DNA of 64,000 nucleotides from Lenzites betulinus (GCA_022264855.1 JABYQU010000037.1:248001-312000), one strand, 5' to 3'; numbered from the stretch's first letter, positions 22,713 through 35,045 are shown. Numbers and translations are program-made. The notes: generated by a model from the letters alone, not told the origin.

Positions 22713-23039
22713 GGCAACGTGAAGAGGTCGTCGAAGATGATGAGGGTTAGAAGGGCGGAAAAGGAGCGAAAGACGAGGCGAGGGTGTGGGACGGTTGTCT
22801 CGGACGTACAGGCTGGAGGAGAGGCGGTAATAGGCGCCGAGTGGTGCACTGGAGACCCGGGCGTTGCCGCGGACCACGTGGCCGGAAAGGGCGGAAAGCA
22901 GCTGCCAGGCGCCAAGCTTCGGAAAAGTGTAAGTGACCCCGCACCCCGCATTCTGCTTGTATTTCACAGCTGCCCTGTCCACCTGAGTGCATTCCTACGT
23001 TCGCGGCTCGCCGTACGTCCCTCTTCTTCTCCTACCACT
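22713..23039. promoter_or_regulatory. Divergent promoter region, GPI protein and unknown gene
   Basis: About 330 bases between divergently transcribed genes. Pyrimidine-rich just before the plus-strand ATG at 23040, as is common for fungal transcription starts. A GACCACGTGGCC palindrome around 22871-22882 contains an E-box (CACGTG). Confidence 0.45.
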
Positions 23040-24526
23040 ATGTCGCCCACACCTCTCCCGCTCAACGCTTTCCATGTCCTGCTCCAGTACATCTCCCCGC
23101 CCTCCCAGCTCTCCCAGCCTCTCCCTCCACATCTCCTCTCCAGGCCCTTGCTCCAACGTCACCACTTCCTCCATCTCTCCCCAGAACAGCCCGACGAATA
23201 CCTCTGCTGGCCGTCCTCCCCTGAGAGGAAAGCACGTATTGTCAGCCTCCTCGAATCGCGTCCTCGTCCGTTGGACGACGACGAACCTTGCGCTTATCCG
23301 ATCCAGTATTCCTTCGACGGCGAAGATTTCTACGCCCACGTAGACCTGTCCTCCGATGGTCGCGACGGCGCGAGGGTTGTCCTGCAATGGGACGAGTCTG
23401 GTGACTGGAAATACCACAACACGGACCTGATGCCCTTCCCTCCGGGTTGCCGGAGTGCACTCGAAGACGTCCTGGTGCCCCCTGCACCGCCAAATCATGT
23501 CTCCCTGCCAACTCTGTCCGCTGCGGCGTTTCCGCACACCCACGACTTCGATGTTCCCCAGGACGACAGCGACGATGATGATTACTGGAATGCGTACGGG
23601 TCAACCGACATCGGAGACAGCGTCTACCCCAGCAGTGCCCCCATGTCAGCCAAAGATACCACCTCGTCTGAAGATGCCTATTGGGCGCAGTACGCATCAG
23701 TGCAAGGTATGCATCCTCTGTTGAAACTTGCTGCGCCTGCGCCTGGAGGGCCTCGTGCGAAAGGTGTCCCGATCATCCTTTAGCACGAGTCGCCTCCGCA
23801 GGATTTCCGATGTTTAATGCGAGACTCACATGTCCATTCTCAGGGACGGCTGATTCTACGATTCCATCTCCCATACCGCAGGGTCGCCGGAAACCCCTAC
23901 CTGCCCCAATAAACGTCCACCAGGATACGGCTTCGCAGGAACCCCTTCCCGTTCCAGTGCGTGTACCTTCAGAGGACACCTACGCCGAGCCGCTTCCTAT
24001 CCCGCCTTCGATTGTGCCTCGCCCGCGCAGCAACTCGCGGTGGGATCCAGCATCCCCAACGGCATTATCCAAGTTGTTGGCGAACATCACCCCACGGGAA
24101 AGCCCATCGCCGAGTCCCGCCCCTGGGGCCACGTTCGACATGGAGGAGGATCTCAGCTCACCTACTGTAGGTGGGAGTGACAATTCCGAGTTGTCATCCT
24201 CTCCAGGGTTGGGCCTTAGCGGAGTGAGCGCTGCAGTGGCAGCTGCCATCATCGCCGAGGGCGCTGCAATAGCCCAAGCGGACGCTGTGAGCCATTCGGC
24301 ATCCATCCAGAACGCGCTTGGTCAGGGTGTCCACGGGGTTCAAGGGCAAGGCGCGGAGGACGAGGACGAGGCGGAGTTGCGCATTGCCTTGGAGGGCGTG
24401 TGGAGGATGTGGAAGCGGTCTAAAAAGGCGTCCGCCGCCGCTACTAGTAGTGCCCCCTGCGATGTTAAGGAGGCCAGGGACGTCTTCCTTCGGACAGCGC
24501 TGGATGTGGTGGACAAGCTATATTGA
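23040..24526 (+). CDS. Conserved basidiomycete protein of unknown function
   Basis: I do not recognise a named domain. ATG 23040 (MSPTPLPLNAFHVLLQYISP) follows a pyrimidine-rich leader. Exon 1 runs to 23706, then one intron (23707-23843) and a second exon to the TGA at 24526; the junction keeps frame (VQGTADST). The first 200 residues look globular, with YPIQYSFDGEDFYAHVDLSS and RVVLQWDESGDWKYHNTDLM followed by an acidic patch (DDSDDDDYW). The middle is Pro/Ser-rich and disordered (PLPAPINVHQ, SPSPSPAPGA). The C-terminus has an Ala-rich helix (AAVAAAIIAEGAAIAQADAV) and a helical end (LEGVWRMWKRSKK, VFLRTALDVVDKLY). The ordered ends with a disordered middle suggest an adaptor-like protein, which is only an inference. 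Confidence 0.75.
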
Positions 24527-24900
24527 CGGGTCAGCGCTTGGTCGCATGCCGCCTCAATGTATAACTGTATTAGTACCGTTTCTGAGCCCATGTATCATGT
24601 TCATACTATCACACAATACGTACTACAAGGTGGTGTTGCTACGAAAGACCTTTCAATTGTCATGTGTCCATGACAGGACCAGTGCACTGTCGCGTCGGGC
24701 CCAAGCTTGTGCTTTGTCCAAGCGGGCGTCTAGATCCGACGTCCGATCCGCCATTGTGGACGAGGCGAGGACGCGGGCCGCAGCGTCCTGGCATTTCTCC
24801 TCATCTCTTTAAAGCCCGTCCCCCTTGGCGGGTTCATGCAAAACCCCCTATACCATCCTAACACAGCACACACACACTAAATTTTAACATCACCAAAACT
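24527..24900. other. Intergenic region before the CCCH gene
   Basis: About 375 bases. A TTTAAAG element near 24807-24813, some 90 bases before the CCCH gene ATG, may act as its TATA box. Nothing else was recognised. Confidence 0.4.
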
Positions 24901-27028
24901 ATGGACGATGAGAACGTAGACAAAGTCTCCGACTTCGTTGTCTGGTGAGCCTCTCTACTCCCCCCTTTGTCCGCCGCTCCCACCCTTGTCCCCGTCGCCT
25001 TCGCCATCGCTGCAGCAGGGCACATGAGCTGACTCTGTGCGCACTCTCTGCAGGAAACGCCTTCTCGAAGACCAGACTGGTGAGTGCGCTTGCCAAATGC
25101 GCCCTGCTTCTTGCGCTAGGAGTGTGCGCGTCTGACTGTTCCGCATCGCGTCCGCCCGCCACCGTGGGTGCGCGAACAGCCCTATTTGAGAAGACGTTTT
25201 CTAAAAATGCGGAGCTCGAAGCGCGCGCCGAGGAGCTCGAGCGGGAGCTGTCCGTGTGGAAAGAGGCCTTCAAGACCGCCGACGGAGACAGGAAGGTCCT
25301 CAACAAAACCGTGCTGAGGCTCGAGCGGAGCATCGGTGCTCTCAAGGTGTGTCACTCGTCCTGTGTCCTTCCATGTTCTGTCCGGGAGACTGAGGATTCG
25401 TCCGGCATCGCAGGAAGACAACCCTTTGATCCTATGCCTCATAGACGGAGACGGAAACATCTTCTCCGCCGACCTCATTAAACAGGGCCAAGCGGGTGGC
25501 CGGCAGGCCGCGATGCTGCTCACGAAAGGCCTCACGGACCACCTCGCGTCCATCGACCCAACCGAGGCGTCTGCGCCAGGTCGCGGACAGGTGTGGCTCA
25601 CGATATACTGCAACAAGAGCGGACTCGTCGAGACGCTCCTAGCGAACGCCATGTGCACCGTCGAGGAGTTTGAGGCGTTCGTCCTCGGCTTCAATCAGTC
25701 GTCCCCGCTCTTCTCGATCGTCGACGTCGGGAACGGAAAAGAGGCGGCGGACTCAAAGATCAAGGAGTGTCTGCGGGTCTTCACGCGCTTCCCGCAAACT
25801 GCGAAGGTGTTCTTTGGCGGTAAGCACTTCCGAATCGTCCCCCGCCTGGCTAGCGAGCTAAATTCTGCCTTCATGCAGGCGCACACGACAACGGTTACAC
25901 GTCCACACTCAACCTACTGCAGAACGAAGGCCTGCTGGACAAGGTCATCCTCCTGAAAGGCTACAAAGACCTCGCACACGAGATCAGCAACCTGAGCCTC
26001 CCGCAGCTCGAGATCGACGGCGTCTTCATCACGAAGAAACTATATACCAACGGAACGAAGAAAGCCGCGGCGGCGGCTGCTGCTGCAGCAGTAGCTCTAA
26101 AGCCGGTCGCCGCGACGAGCAGCAACACGAGCTCGCCCAAGTCAGTAAACTCGCCCAAACCGGCGAAGCAGTCCGCGCTGCAAAACGTACAGGACGCGGA
26201 GAAAACAAGATCTAAGGCTGGGACGCCTGTGTCCAGCGCCAGCAGTAGTAAAGGCACTGCTGCAAAAGTACCCCGTCCCCTCGATCCTACTCAGGTACGT
26301 GCCTATCATTGGATGCAGGCGAATGTGTTCCTGATCATCAGTTTCGATATACAGCCCCTTCACAGACGTAGGTCGCGGCATATTGTGCGAAATAGAGCAT
26401 GTACTAACCTTCCTACAGAGAAACCACCACCGTGCAACTTCCACTACCTAGCAAGATGCACCAACGGAGACCATTGTCGATACGAACATAACTACCCACT
26501 CACGCCTGAACAAGTCACGGAACTACGAGTGAACGCGAAGAAATGGCCGTGCCCCGCTGTAAACAATGGTTCGTCACGGTCTTCGACTGTGGACCCACGC
26601 ATATACTAATAGCTCACGCTGTCTTCAGGAAATCGCTGCGCGCTCGGCGATTTGTGCATCATGAACCACTACTGCCCTAAGGGCCCCAAGTGCCTGTTCC
26701 GCAAACAGGGAAAGTGCAAGTTCGTCGGCAGTAAGTGCAAGCCACACCCTTGCTGTCCCCAACCACTCATCGTGTGACGTTTACAGAATTTATGCACGAT
26801 GGGTTGCCCGGGAGCAAAGAGTTTTCGCCCACAAGCCCGAGCATGATGGGCAGCCCACTCGCGCAGATGATGGCGGAGCAGCAGCTGTCGCCGCTCATGA
26901 GCCCGTTCGGGGATGGATCGTTCCGCTTACCGGGCTATGAGGGCATCGGTCCGAGGTCGTTGTCCCCGCCTGGTCTCGCTCCTAACTTCCTCGGGTTCCA
27001 GGAATTCGTACCACAAGGATACCACTGA
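24901..27028 (+). CDS. CCCH zinc-finger protein with a DUF7923/NYN-like domain
   Basis: Probable RNA-binding protein. ATG 24901 (MDDENVDKVSDFVVW); two introns join this to KRLLEDQT and EKTFSKNAELEARAEELERE, a coiled coil. A globular domain follows (25420-25960) with strands LILCLIDGDGNIF, IVDVGNGKEAADSKIKECL and KVFFGGAHDNGYTSTLNLL; the Asp positions recall NYN/PIN nucleases (inference). An Ala-rich linker comes next (26070-26100). Then CCCH fingers: CNFHYLARCTNGDHCRYEH (C-x7-C-x5-C-x3-H) and, across an intron, CPAVNNGNRCALGDLCIMNH (C-x8-C-x5-C-x3-H), followed by a third Cys cluster CPKGPKC...KCKF. The C-terminal 90 residues are Pro/Ser/Met-rich and disordered. Stop at 27028. Family confidence is high; nuclease activity is not established. 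Confidence 0.85.
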
Positions 27029-27419
27029 GTAATGAGCCGTCAGGGTCTTTCGGGGACTGGCGTTGCCGGAGGACGTCTGGCAGTCTATGCTTCATAACAT
27101 GCTTTAGGATATGCTATTGATGCTCTAGGAAATACGACAATGCTGTATTTGTACACCAATTTATATGCAACATGACAGTCTATCCCTGCTATGAGGCTGT
27201 TGCACTCGGTTATACTCTGCACGAGCACCTCAGGGTGTGTTCCTCCCAAGCTGCTCCGCTTGCAATTTGTGGCTAAGTTCGCGACGCGACGCGATCACGT
27301 GGGATAAGAACCAGCGCTAAATGTACTGCTAAGCCACAAAGACGCGCTGCGTCCATTTGGTCTTCTCGTGCTCTTGCTCACCATCCCTCTACTCACACAT
27401 CTCTACCACTACTATCACC
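27029..27419. other. Intergenic region before the SRA gene
   Basis: About 390 bases, AT-richer than neighbouring exons (27100-27180). It holds the CCCH 3' UTR and the SRA promoter. A short GCGACGCGACGCGATC repeat lies at about 27281-27296. Confidence 0.4.
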
Positions 27420-28899
27420 ATGCTAGACTATGAGCAACAACGTCTTGCGAATATAGCGAACAACAGGGCCATCTTGGAACAGCTGGGCTTGCTCGGCGCC
27501 CCGTCCATCATTGCGCCCAAGCCCAAGAAGAAAAGCAAGCCCGTTAAGCCCAAGAAGCGTCCCGCGCCCCCAGAAGAGGAGAACTCCTCGAACGCAGACG
27601 AGGATAGCGGTGAGCGGCCCGCGAAGGCGGCCAAAGTCGACGCCGCGGACGACGCGAGCACGGGCCTGCGCAGGAGCTCGCGCAACCGCGGCAAGGCGCT
27701 CAACTACAACGACGATGGGCCCGATTCGGTCGCGGGAAAGCGGGCTCTACCGCGTGTCGTCAGTGCCAGCGCGGAGCGTGCGATGAACAGTACGCCGCGG
27801 GACGCGATGAAGAGGACACACGACCCGTGCGTTTTACTGTTTGTATTCTTTTTCTACATCTAGTAGTGACGCGTCTTGTAGGAAGACATATGGGGCTATT
27901 CCTGGCATCCCTGTTGGTACTTGGTGGGAGACACGGTGCGTGCTGGCCCTGGTTAGCCCGGACATACACGCTCATGTCATGTCGCAGTCAAGCGTGTAGT
28001 GTGGATGCTATTCATGCGTGAGTGTTTTTTTACCCTGTGAATGTTCCTCTGTGTTAATGGATGGTACCGCAGGCCGTGGGTAGCCGGTATTTCCGCCGGG
28101 CCCCAAGGCGCGTACTCCGTTGCCCTCTCTGGTGGATATGAAGATGACATCGACCTCGGGAATGCTTTGTGAGTGATCTCATGTTTCTGCTACCCTGCAA
28201 ACTGACTGAAGATGACCAGCACGTTCACCGGGTCGGGGGGACGCGATTTGAAGGGAACCAAGGACAAGCCGAAAAACGTCCGCCTATTCACGACTCAAAA
28301 TAAGACTATTCGCTGACACATGGGTTTGCAGTTGCGTACAGCACCACAGAGCTGCGACCAGTCGTTCGAGAACAACTACAACAAGGCTCTCAAGGTGTGT
28401 CCAGACGCTTCATGACGATATTGCTACCTTGCTCATGCCATACGTGTTTTATATCAGCGTTCGTGTGAGACTAAGAAGCCTGTGCGCGTAATTCGAGGAT
28501 ACAAGCTTGACTCGATCTACGCCCCAGCGGAAGGGTACAGGTATGACGGACTATACACCGTGGAAAGGGTGCGTGCGTGTATTCCATAGCGATGTGCGCT
28601 ATGCTCAAGTGTGGCGTGATACACCAGGCTTGGACGGAACGCGGGCTCAACCCGAAAGGCTTCCTCGTGTGCAAGTTCGCTCTCAAGGTGCGTTGTGCGC
28701 GTCACAGACGACTGACTTCGTGCTGAAATATGTTTGGTTGGTTACGCAGCGTATCCCTGGTCAGGCGCCCCTCGTGTATGGAGACAACGAAGTTGAAGAA
28801 GACGAAGAGGAAGAAGATACCGACAGCGAGAACGCGGAGCCCGAAGATAAAGAGGAGCCGGAGTCCGCCAACGACGAGGCCTCCGAGAAGGATGACTGA
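27420..28899 (+). CDS. SRA-YDG domain protein (UHRF1-like DNA reader)
   Basis: SRA domains flip out and bind 5-methylcytosine or 5-hydroxymethylcytosine and link DNA methylation to chromatin. ATG 27420 (MLDYEQQRLANIANNRAILE). The N-terminal 130 residues are basic and disordered (KPKKKSKPVKPKKRP, RRSSRNRGKALNY). The SRA domain is spread over about seven small exons: KTYGAIPGIPVGTWWETR, PWVAGISAGPQGAYSVALSG, GYEDDIDLGNAL, FTGSGGRDLKGTKDKPKN, LRTAPQSCDQSFENNYNKAL, PVRVIRGYKLDSIYAPAEGY, RYDGLYTVERAWTERG (the YDG motif) and GFLVCKFALKRIPGQAPL. The tail is strongly acidic. There is no RING, PHD or SET domain, so it is a lone reader. The intron just after the WWETR segment is not fully resolved. Confidence 0.9.
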
Positions 28900-29237
28900 A
28901 GCGTATGGCGGCCACAGACCCTTCGTCATGACCTTACAGGCTGGCTGCGAACGACGAAGGCGTATCTTGCTCCTTTTCTTGAAGCCTGACGTTCTCGGTG
29001 CCTCACTCTACTCACTGCTAACCCGCCAGATTCAGTTTTCTTGATTCGGTTCCTTGACCCCCGAAAATTACTATCCATACCCCGCTGCTGTCATCTGCTT
29101 TGCTTGTCTACTTGTTGTCTAATCTCTGATCATATAGCGTCCCAAATGTATCTGTATATAGCTCGTATATTGATCTCGTCCTAGTGCTAGTTAAAAATCG
29201 GAGAGTTGCTCGAAGCCCAAAATCAGGCTTTGTACCT
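28900..29237. other. Convergent 3' region between SRA and PL4 genes
   Basis: About 340 bases between two genes that end toward each other. No element recognised. Confidence 0.4.
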
Positions 29238-32200
29238 TCACTGCAGCTCAAGCCTGAGAGCATCATATTGTACGTACTGTTCTCATCATGTAAGTTGTTA
29301 TCCCGAAGCGGACGACGTATCAGTACTGCACTCACCACGGGGGCAGCTTGGGGCAGTTCAAGCACGAAGCGATTGTCGCCCTCCTTCAACCACGTCCCGG
29401 GGAACTGGAACTTGTTGGTGAGAAGATGGCAGGAAATCGCTATGACCTCCGCGTCAGACCGACGTCGTTCTCGGTTCAGAAGGGGGCAGACTCTACGCAC
29501 CGGAGCGTTCACCACAACTGCTGCTATCGTACGGCTGGATGGTCCACGCCAATGGGCTCGCTTCGTCATTCACGTATGTGTTGATCTGCTCGCACGCCAG
29601 GACGATTAACATATACTCACTAGTGTTAGTACAATGAGAGAGGAGTACTGACTGGGAAGCTCGCGAAGCCGCCTTGATCTGCGTCGGTGTTGCCTGCGGT
29701 CGTCTTCGCCGCGGCAAGCTGAATGGTGAACGTCACCACCGAATCCTCTGTGAGTCTTTGCGCGGTCAGAGAGTCGATATGGAAGTTGATGCTCCAGCGG
29801 TTTATATCTACCACACATGGCTTGAGCTTAGGAGTATAACGTCGGATCAGGGGGCGTACCAGTCACCGTGTCGTTCCGCGTGTAGGTCGGGCCGTACTGC
29901 GACCAATGTACATAGTTCTGTGGGGGGCGCGGGGGCGGGAAGTCAGCAGGATTCCTATACGTATCAGGTGAGTGCTCACCCAGTCACTACCTTCTACACT
30001 TTGCCCGACAGTGAAGTTGACACCACCAGGGAACTCGTTAGGGAAGTCCCACGCGCCCCAGTAGATCCTGTACTCTACGACATCGTTCAATATAGCCCGT
30101 CTTGGGATGCACGTAATCGGACATACTAGATGGCTGCCTTGGGTGTGCAGTGTCGCGCTCCCATCCGTTCTTGAACTCGCCTGCGGTCTTGTCGGGCACT
30201 CCGATGCGCCACAGCTCCGTGCCGGCTGATTCGGGTACCCATGCCGCCTTCACGAAGGTGTTGCTCTTCGGTTCGACGACAATATTATCTTGTACATAGT
30301 CTCCGAAGGTGCCTATACTGTCGATGAGGAGGGTGTATGTGTGCACGATAGACAAATGTCGCACTGACCGTTCGCAGATACTGTCAGACGGTATGTTCCT
30401 GCCTTGACTCGGTCAATGTTGACGACCCCATCGCGGACGTCTGTGACCCAGTACTGGTATGCGGAAATGTCCTCAGCACTGTCCTGTGCATTTGACGCTT
30501 TGTTTAGCGTTCATTTAGATAGAAGTTGGAGCGGTACGCACCTGGAAGTGGACTCCGTTTGCGCTTAGGATGGCCACGACGTCACTCGCGCCATCAGGTA
30601 CTTGCACAACGGCGGAGAACGAGCCGCGCGACGAGCTGGGAACATATCCCGGTACCTTGAGAAACAACAATCAGGGGGTTTGTACAAAGCCCATGAGGCA
30701 CATCTTCCTACGTGGGTTGCGATCTCGTCGTAGAACTCAGCATTCCAAGCGGGATCTGCGTATCGCTCCGCATCGGCGAGTAGGTCGAGTGCACTGTAGC
30801 AAACGGGGAGCCTTATAAACAATGCTTTTGATAATGTCTTTTTTGTAGTCCGGGACCCACCTTGCATTCGATGCGCGATTGAAATATAGGAACTGCGGCG
30901 AGAGCTTTAGCATGCGTCACCCTTGACAAGTTGTCGCCTAACCTGTGGACCAAACGTCCTGTCAAAGCCATCTGTAATGTTAGGCGAACTAGGGGACAAC
31001 CAGTTAACACTTGGGAATCTCGCAAAGTGCCTGTTCACTCTAGGTCACTCACGTAGCACCACCGTGGCTGATTCGGCGGGAAGTATGTAAGCCCGTTTGA
31101 GCACATGTAGATAACCAGCCACAAGCCTACCCCGTGGACTGTTTATTGCTGCAATACTAATATCAGTGTCGAACTGTGCATTCACCGAGGGAGAACGTAC
31201 TATATGATGCCATCTACCATGAGGTCCACATGGTACTGGAAGAAGCCTTGGTGTTAGAATCTACCACGGAGTCCTTCAAACACACCACTCACCGGTCCGC
31301 CGAAAAAGGTATCCTTCTGGTTGACCACCCACCACGCACCGACCGGCGAGCCATCGGAGCTGTGGCCGTACAATCCATGGGCCTTGTTAGTTTGGTTGTC
31401 TGCAAACGTGTACTAGGTTTCACGTCAGTATGCGCAATGTGTCGCGCGAGAATGAAACGGACTTTGGTCCAGTAATCAGATTCCTAGCCCAGCATCAGTG
31501 CGAGCTGTTGAAAATGGCACTTGCTGCTCACCTGTTGCACGTAGGCATCGTCCGGGGTGAGGCCAAGGTACCACGTCCTATACAGTGTCAGCCGGTGTAT
31601 GCGAACTTGAACTACCTAGGGACTCACGCATCCTGGACTTGCACCTGTTCTGCGAAAGCTGCTGATCCGGGAAGCGGCGCCTGTGTTCCTGTCTCAACCC
31701 ATAACACATGGCAAGATAATTCATGCAGAGAGGCTGACCCATTGCTCGGCATTGGTCACAAGCGTCGTCCAAGGGCCACCATTGGGGCGAAACATCGTCC
31801 TGACCTCGCCCAGCGCACCCTTCGAAGGTACGGTGGAGTTGTGATACGCAAGCCTGACAAACGAATGAAGGCCTGTCTCGCCATCGCGAAGGAACCACGA
31901 CCTCTGGACTCTGCAGTAGCCGGCGTCTTCAAAACACGGCGGGTAATTGTGATAGAGGAACACTCACAGTGACCCCGACGTTGTATCGTTATCAGTGAGG
32001 ACGATACCGGCGTAACCGTTGCCCTGCACGATCTCAGCCGAGGTGCCAACAAGTGCAAACCCATTCGACGGAAAGTCTATACCGAGAAAGAATGAGCATC
32101 AACGACGGATAGATGTGGCGCACAAGGCCACTCGACATGTCCCACCTGTATATACTTGGCCGGCATTGCCAGACAGTGTACCGAGCACAGATATACCATC

Positions 32201-32356
32201 AAATAAGAGGTTCTGGATGTATCCGTTCTTCTTGACCACGTTGAAGGAGATACGGTCATTGGCAAACGTGTAGATGGACGCGGTCTCGTTCACGGTCACG
32301 GCATTGACGGCAGAGAGGGCAATCCCAAAGACGGAGAGGAGAAGCAGGGACTTCAT
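29238..32356 (-). CDS. Rhamnogalacturonan lyase, polysaccharide lyase family 4
   Basis: Secreted pectin-degrading enzyme that cuts the rhamnogalacturonan I backbone by beta-elimination. ATG 32356 starts a signal peptide (MKSLLLLSVFGIALSAVNA), directly followed by TVNETASIYTFANDRISFNV, the typical PL4 start. Then a beta-rich catalytic region (IVLTDNDTTS, FLYHNYPPCFEDAGYC, SWYLGLTPDDAYVQ, GLYGHSSDGSPVGAWWVVNQ), an FnIII-like domain (VKAGTYRLTVSANGTFGDYV, WRIGVPDKTAGEFKNG, EYRIYWGAWDFPNEFPGGVN) and a C-terminal carbohydrate-binding-like domain (FQFPGTWLKEGDNRFVLELP, ending YVQYDALRLELQ). Stop TGA at 29238. More than ten introns, some exons under 60 bases. I could not place the catalytic Lys/His pair with certainty. 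The next gene downstream of its promoter is a thiolase transcribed away from it; two PL8 lyases follow within 3 kb. Confidence 0.85.
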
Positions 32357-33306
32357 GACGTTTCTGACAAGCCTCGGGATGGAGTTTGGCCACAGAGGGA
32401 TGGATGAGGTTGAGCTGGTGCTTTAAGGAAGGCAGACGTGGTCGCGCCATTCACCGTCACGACTAGCCAGCATGGTACTTCCCTTCTCCCTCTTCTGGTA
32501 GTGCGTGCGGGCCGCAATGTACCTGAACGAGCATGTGCACGGGCAAGCTTCGGGGGACGAAGAAGAGAGCTGAGGAGCGTGTTCGCAAGGATTGCGAGAG
32601 CGATGGTCTGGATGAGCCATCAACTGGAAGTGCTCGATGGAACACGGCGGCCCAACAAGGCCACTCTTGCGAAGTCATCACTGCAGCCATTGACTGAGCC
32701 TCCAATCATATCGCTATATGGTTCTGAATGTTTGGTTTGGAGCACTGCTTGCGAACCGCTGCCGTTAAGTAGCGTGATGTACATATGCTTCTGGGCATCA
32801 CCGCGACTACAGCGGCCCGGTTCACGGTATCCCTTGGTTGCCCACCGTGTATTTCAGAAGATATGCATAAAACCTATCACACTCACTGTGAGCGCAAAGT
32901 ATGACATATATCGACGATTCTACCCGTGTACATACATAATTGCGTGAATGCTTCAGCGAGCAAAGACGCGTTTTGACGTCGATGATTGCCGTCTACACTT
33001 ATACGACAAGTTATCCTTCACTGAGATTCCTGGACTACCAGTCGATCCAGAAAAGAGAGCCTGTACTGGTTGCGCGCCGGAGGATACAAATGGTAGGAGG
33101 AAGAGAGCGAGAGGGCGCGTCGGGATGAGCGCTGGAGGTCATGTGTGCGCGTCATGGGGGATCGGGCGCGAGATCTGAGAGGCGAGCGGCGGGAGGCGCA
33201 GGTCAGTGTGGGGAAGGACGACCAGGATAGAGTAACAGCGTTGCATATTTATCCATCATAGCGTCGGCCGAATGTTTCTCCTCCTCATCCTCAGACACCA
33301 ACCACC
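32357..33306. promoter_or_regulatory. Divergent promoter region, PL4 lyase and thiolase
   Basis: About 950 bases between two divergently transcribed genes. On the minus strand a TTAAAG lies some 65 bases before the PL4 start; on the plus strand TATTTAT (33246-33252) lies about 55 bases before the thiolase start. Open frames inside have no family content. Confidence 0.45.
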
Positions 33307-35045
33307 ATGTTCACCAGGCTGATAGCTCGACGCCCTCCACAAGGCCTGGCTCGCGCGTACGCGACACAAGCCAGAGGTCGCTCGGAGCTGCTCGTGAAAC
33401 GACCCGACGACGTGGTCATCACGTTCGCGAAGAGAACGGCGTTGGGTCGGGCTCGTAAAGGACAGCTTGCGGATGTACCTGTCGACGAGCTGTTGCATGC
33501 TCTGTTCAAGGTGCGCTTGTGTACCAGAGTGGATGATCCAGAGGTTCATTCTCCGTCCAATTAGGCGACCTTCGCAAAGACCAAGCTTGACCCCGCCAAG
33601 ATCGAGGATATTTGCGTTGGTGTGTCTGAACTATAGCTTTGTATGTGCGACTTATTGATGAAGCTTCACGTAGGAACCTGCCATCCGCCGTCACCGCTCT
33701 ATGTGTCCCGGGCTGCGGCCATTGCTGCTGGCATACCGGTCGAGGTCCCTATTTCCACCGTGAATAGGCTGTGCTCGTCCGGTCTACAGGCTATTGCGAC
33801 CATTGCCAACTCTGTTCGGACGCAGCAGATTGGGCTAGGCATGGCCGTTGGCGTGGAAAGCATGACTTTGCAGTGAGATGCCTAAATACTGGTTTCATGG
33901 CCTACTATTGTGAACTAACCCCCCATTGCCCAGTCCCCGACCCACGCCAGAGATCGTATCTGGAGTATCAGAGAACGCGCAGGCGCATGACTGTGTACAA
34001 GTGAGTGTATGGTATTTTGCTGTTCGAACAATCTTACCGAGTCGCGTTCCAAGCCCATGGGATGGACGTCGGAGATGGTCGCCCGAGCGTACGATGTCCC
34101 TCGTCAGAAACAGGACGAGTATGCACTGATCTCCCATACACGAGCAGCGAAGGTATGTTATTTTATATATAGACGTGTCCAACAACTCATGCTGTGTCCG
34201 TTGCACCATAGTCTATAAAGTCGGGCATCTTCTCGGAAGAAATTCTTCCACTTGAGATCCGTGGCAAGGTTATTTCTGTGGATGACACGGTCCGCCCTGG
34301 GGTTACCCTGGAGTCTCTGGCGAGTCTCAAGCCCGCTTTCATGGAAGACGGCGCGTCCACGGCGGGCAACTCCAGTGGTATCGGCGATGGTGCAGCGCTT
34401 TGCATTCTCACAACCCGGGCTAGGGCAGAGAAGGAAGGTCTGGAAGTCCTCGGCAAATACGTCACCAGCTCCTTCGTCGGTCAGTCCGGCCTGCTCCCAT
34501 GCTTGCTGAGACCTGCCGCTAATGTGATTTACAGGTGTTGAGCCGCGGTACATGGGCATCGCTCCCGTTGCAGCGATTCCGAAGGTACTCGAGAAGACTG
34601 GCCTTCAGAAGGAGGATGTTGATGTGTGGGAGGTTTGTCCAAACGACTAATGTCCTCAACAAAGTGCGGCTAGCTAATGATACGTGAATTCGCAGATCAA
34701 CGAAGCATTCGCTTCTCAGTTTGCCTACTGCGTCGAGCAACTCCAGGTGCCTATCGACAAGATCAACCCCAAGTGAGTGTTATCTCCAACTGTGTTAGCC
34801 TTCTCATTCACACGATTTGCACACAGCGGCGGATCGATTGCCCTTACCCACCCTCTCGGCATGAGTACGTTATTTGTCTGCTCTCAACGTTGTTAGGCTG
34901 ACATTATGGTATAGCGGGGACACGGCAAGTCGTGACTGGTCTTGCAGAGCTCAAGCGTCGTGGCGCAGACATCCTCTGCACGAGCATGTGCATCGGCAGT
35001 GGCATGGGTGGCGCCGCCATCTTCGTCAACGAGGCTCGTCCGTAA
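33307..35045 (+). CDS. 3-ketoacyl-CoA / acetyl-CoA C-acyltransferase (thiolase)
   Basis: Cleaves 3-ketoacyl-CoA in fatty-acid beta-oxidation, or the reverse condensation. ATG 33307 opens a basic leader ([19 protein letters not shown]) that fits a mitochondrial presequence; it has RL at residues 4-5 but the PTS2 pattern is off by one, so peroxisomal import by PTS2 is not supported. Thiolase blocks: [19 protein letters not shown], active Cys in [72 protein letters not shown], catalytic His in [14 protein letters not shown], and the second Cys in [14 protein letters not shown]. The His motif reads [10 protein letters not shown] where most thiolases have ALGHPLGATG. All four catalytic positions are present. 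About nine short introns. It ends 61 bases from the convergent PL8 gene. Confidence 0.92.

Noticed and set aside
22719..23039. Upstream extension of the 23040 gene to an ATG at 22719
   Set aside because: The extra 107 residues cover the divergent promoter, are of low quality (Arg/Lys-rich), and the ATG at 23040 follows a normal pyrimidine-rich leader.
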